A stretch of DNA of 7,318 nucleotides from assembly GCA_030598525.1 (NCBI GenBank), contig JAUVPT010000075.1:1-7318 (forward strand), read 5' to 3'. The stretch's first letter is position 1. Each line of letters starts with the position of its first letter. Source of the DNA: Gemmatimonadota bacterium. GTDB taxonomy: Bacteria; Gemmatimonadota; Gemmatimonadetes; Palauibacterales; Palauibacteraceae. The translations under genes were made by a program, and so were the position numbers. The notes under the pieces are model-generated. The model ran no database searches. It saw nothing but the letters and a program-made list of their open reading frames with translations, and was not told the DNA's origin. Below are positions 6,008 to 7,318 of the stretch, piece after piece.

Positions 6008-7318
6008 CTAATCCTGCTGCTCTGCGCCTCCCCGAATCCGGGAGATCATCTCTTCCGCGTTCGTGTTGCCCGGGTTCAGCTCCAGGGACCGCTGGTAGAA
6101 CCGGATGGCCTCATCGTCGTTGCCGAGCGTCATGTGCGCCTCGCCGAGGCTGTCCCACGTGTTGAATGCCTCGGGGAAGACCCGTGTGTTGAGCTCGAAG
6201 ACTTCCAGGGCCTGCGAGGTCTGCTCGCTCTGCAGCAGCGCGTAACCCACGGCGTTCACCTGGGCCTCGACCCGGGCCGGATTCGTGCGTTCCGCCAGAT
6301 CCCGGACTCCGCTCTCGGCGGACTCCTGCCTGCCGTCCATGAGATCGGAAACGGCTCTACCGACCATCACCTCGACGCCTTCATCTCCCTCGACGATGGC
6401 AAAGATCTGGTCGGCACGGTCACTCCGACCATCGGCGGCGGCGGCGATCGCGCCCGCTACGATGGATCTCACGTCGGCGATCCCGGCGAACGAACCGTCT
6501 GCGTCCGGGACCGGTATGTAACGCTCGTGGCTGTCCTCCTCGTGCAGAGAGCCGTCTTCCTGCAGATAGAGTCGGAACGTGCCCCCGACCGGAGCGAACG
6601 CCACGAGGTAACCTTCACCGGCGGTGATACGGACGTTCGTCAGAGCAGGCAGACCAAGCGGTGGCGGAGGGAAGTCCCATTCGCCGACGAATTCGCCAAG
6701 GCGCTCATCCCGAACCCGCGTGATCATCGAATCGGGACGGACTTCGAGCGGCATGAGATCCGGATTCGCTTGTGTTGTGCCTGTCCGAGCTTCGAGGATC
6801 TGCTCGATGAGGTCGAGCAACTCCGGCATCGGCGTCGCGTCGCCCTCGTAGGTGTTGGCGCGATTGACGATCACCAGGTCCGCCCCGGGCAGCACCGCGA
6901 TCATCTGGTTCCCGACGCCGAGCGCCGCGAACGCCCCGTGGCTGGCGAACCTGGGTTCGAGCAACAGCCACCACATGAACCCGTAGCCCATGATCTCGCT
7001 GTCGATCGAGTAGAGGGCGGAACTGCGGCGTACCCACTGTTCGGAGAGGATCCGTTCGTCGTTCCACCTCCCGTCGCGGACGAACAGCAACCCGAAGCGC
7101 GCGGCGTCGCGCGCCGACATCCGGAACGGGTAGGCCGGGTACTTCGACTTGTCTCGCTCGTAGTGATAGTAGCCGTCCGAAACGCGCCAGTCCTCCATTT
7201 GAAGCGGCGCGCCGAAGTACTCGTCGAATGTCTCGAAGACCCGAGCTCCCGTCTCCAGTTCCAGGATCGCAGCCAAGGTGTTGAAGTCCCAGTTGTTGTA
7301 GGCGAAGTAGCGGCCCGG
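6008..7318 (-). CDS. Serine hydrolase (beta-lactamase/esterase fold) with C-terminal TPRs, 5' end missing
   Basis: 436 residues are in the window; the frame runs off the right edge, so the start, any signal peptide and the SxxK nucleophile motif are outside. The first visible residues PGRYFAYNNWDF carry the second class C-type motif YxN (YNN, about 7298-7290). A block typical of the family follows, including FRMSARDAARFGLLFVRDGRW, and SHGAFAALGVGNQMIAVLPG stands where the KTG/HxG strand lies. About residues 195-310 are a poorly conserved beta-rich segment. About 330-430 hold TPRs: VNAVGYALLQSEQTSQALEV, then WDSLGEAHMTLGNDDEAIRF ending LELNPGN. Such proteins are usually esterases or D-amino peptidases of the envelope rather than true beta-lactamases. 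A codon at 7276 that could pose as a start is inside the domain and is not one. It converges on the selenoprotein gene with a 49-base gap that shows no clear terminator. Confidence 0.9.
   Translation of the reverse strand, partial: PGRYFAYNNWDFNTLAAILELETGARVFETFDEYFGAPLQMEDWRVSDGYYHYERDKSKYPAYPFRMSARDAARFGLLFVRDGRWNDERILSEQWVRRSSALYSIDSEIMGYGFMWWLLLEPRFASHGAFAALGVGNQMIAVLPGADLVIVNRANTYEGDATPMPELLDLIEQILEARTGTTQANPDLMPLEVRPDSMITRVRDERLGEFVGEWDFPPPPLGLPALTNVRITAGEGYLVAFAPVGGTFRLYLQEDGSLHEEDSHERYIPVPDADGSFAGIADVRSIVAGAIAAAADGRSDRADQIFAIVEGDEGVEVMVGRAVSDLMDGRQESAESGVRDLAERTNPARVEAQVNAVGYALLQSEQTSQALEVFELNTRVFPEAFNTWDSLGEAHMTLGNDDEAIRFYQRSLELNPGNTNAEEMISRIRGGAEQQD

Noticed and set aside
5956..6008. 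The second TGA of the AhpD-like gene as another selenocysteine codon
   Set aside because: The protein is already at the family's usual end, the following codons are not family-like and run antisense into the serine hydrolase gene, and no SECIS-like loop follows.

Overview
This is a GC-rich bacterial window with short intergenic gaps and no RNA genes, mobile elements or CRISPR. The gene set (an M1 aminopeptidase with C-terminal HEAT repeats, a serine hydrolase with C-terminal TPRs, an exported TTHB210-like protein) resembles what I associate with Gemmatimonadota or Acidobacteriota from environmental samples. That assignment is an impression, not proven. Three genes here end in TGA with nothing coding beyond, so UGA is a normal stop in this genome.

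Layout. (1) Positions 1-2628, + strand: the 3' end of an M24 (Xaa-Pro aminopeptidase-like) peptidase gene, followed six bases later by a complete secreted M1 metallo-aminopeptidase. This looks like a peptide-degradation operon. (2) 2629-2885 is a non-coding gap with one good hairpin, followed by a class I SAM-dependent methyltransferase (2886-3716, +). (3) A TetR-family regulator (3797-4405, -) reads divergently from a two-gene + strand operon. The operon encodes an exported protein with a PHFDFHFY motif (4582-5376) and an AhpD/carboxymuconolactone-decarboxylase-fold protein (5380-5958). The 176-bp divergent region holds overlapping promoters sharing one -35 hexamer, and a perfect 15-bp palindrome just after the predicted + start site, a good candidate TetR operator. 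(4) Converging from the right edge is a serine hydrolase (beta-lactamase fold) with TPRs (6008 to beyond 7318, -), whose 5' end lies outside the window.

Main result. The AhpD-like gene looks at first like two short ORFs (5380-5631 and 5719-5958). They are in the same frame, separated by one TGA at 5629-5631, and the sequence between them translates into family-like protein. The TGA falls exactly where the family has its nucleophilic Cys: Glu69, residue 84 and His88 have the spacing of AhpD Glu118, Cys133 and His137. Starting directly after the TGA is a two-tier stem-loop with a G/GGU-type apical loop 21 nt downstream, as expected for a bacterial SECIS element. I read this as a selenoprotein, not a pseudogene. 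It lacks the resolving Cys of the usual CxxC and sits in an apparently TetR-controlled unit with an exported His/Cys-containing protein, suggesting an inducible redox or detoxification module of unknown substrate.
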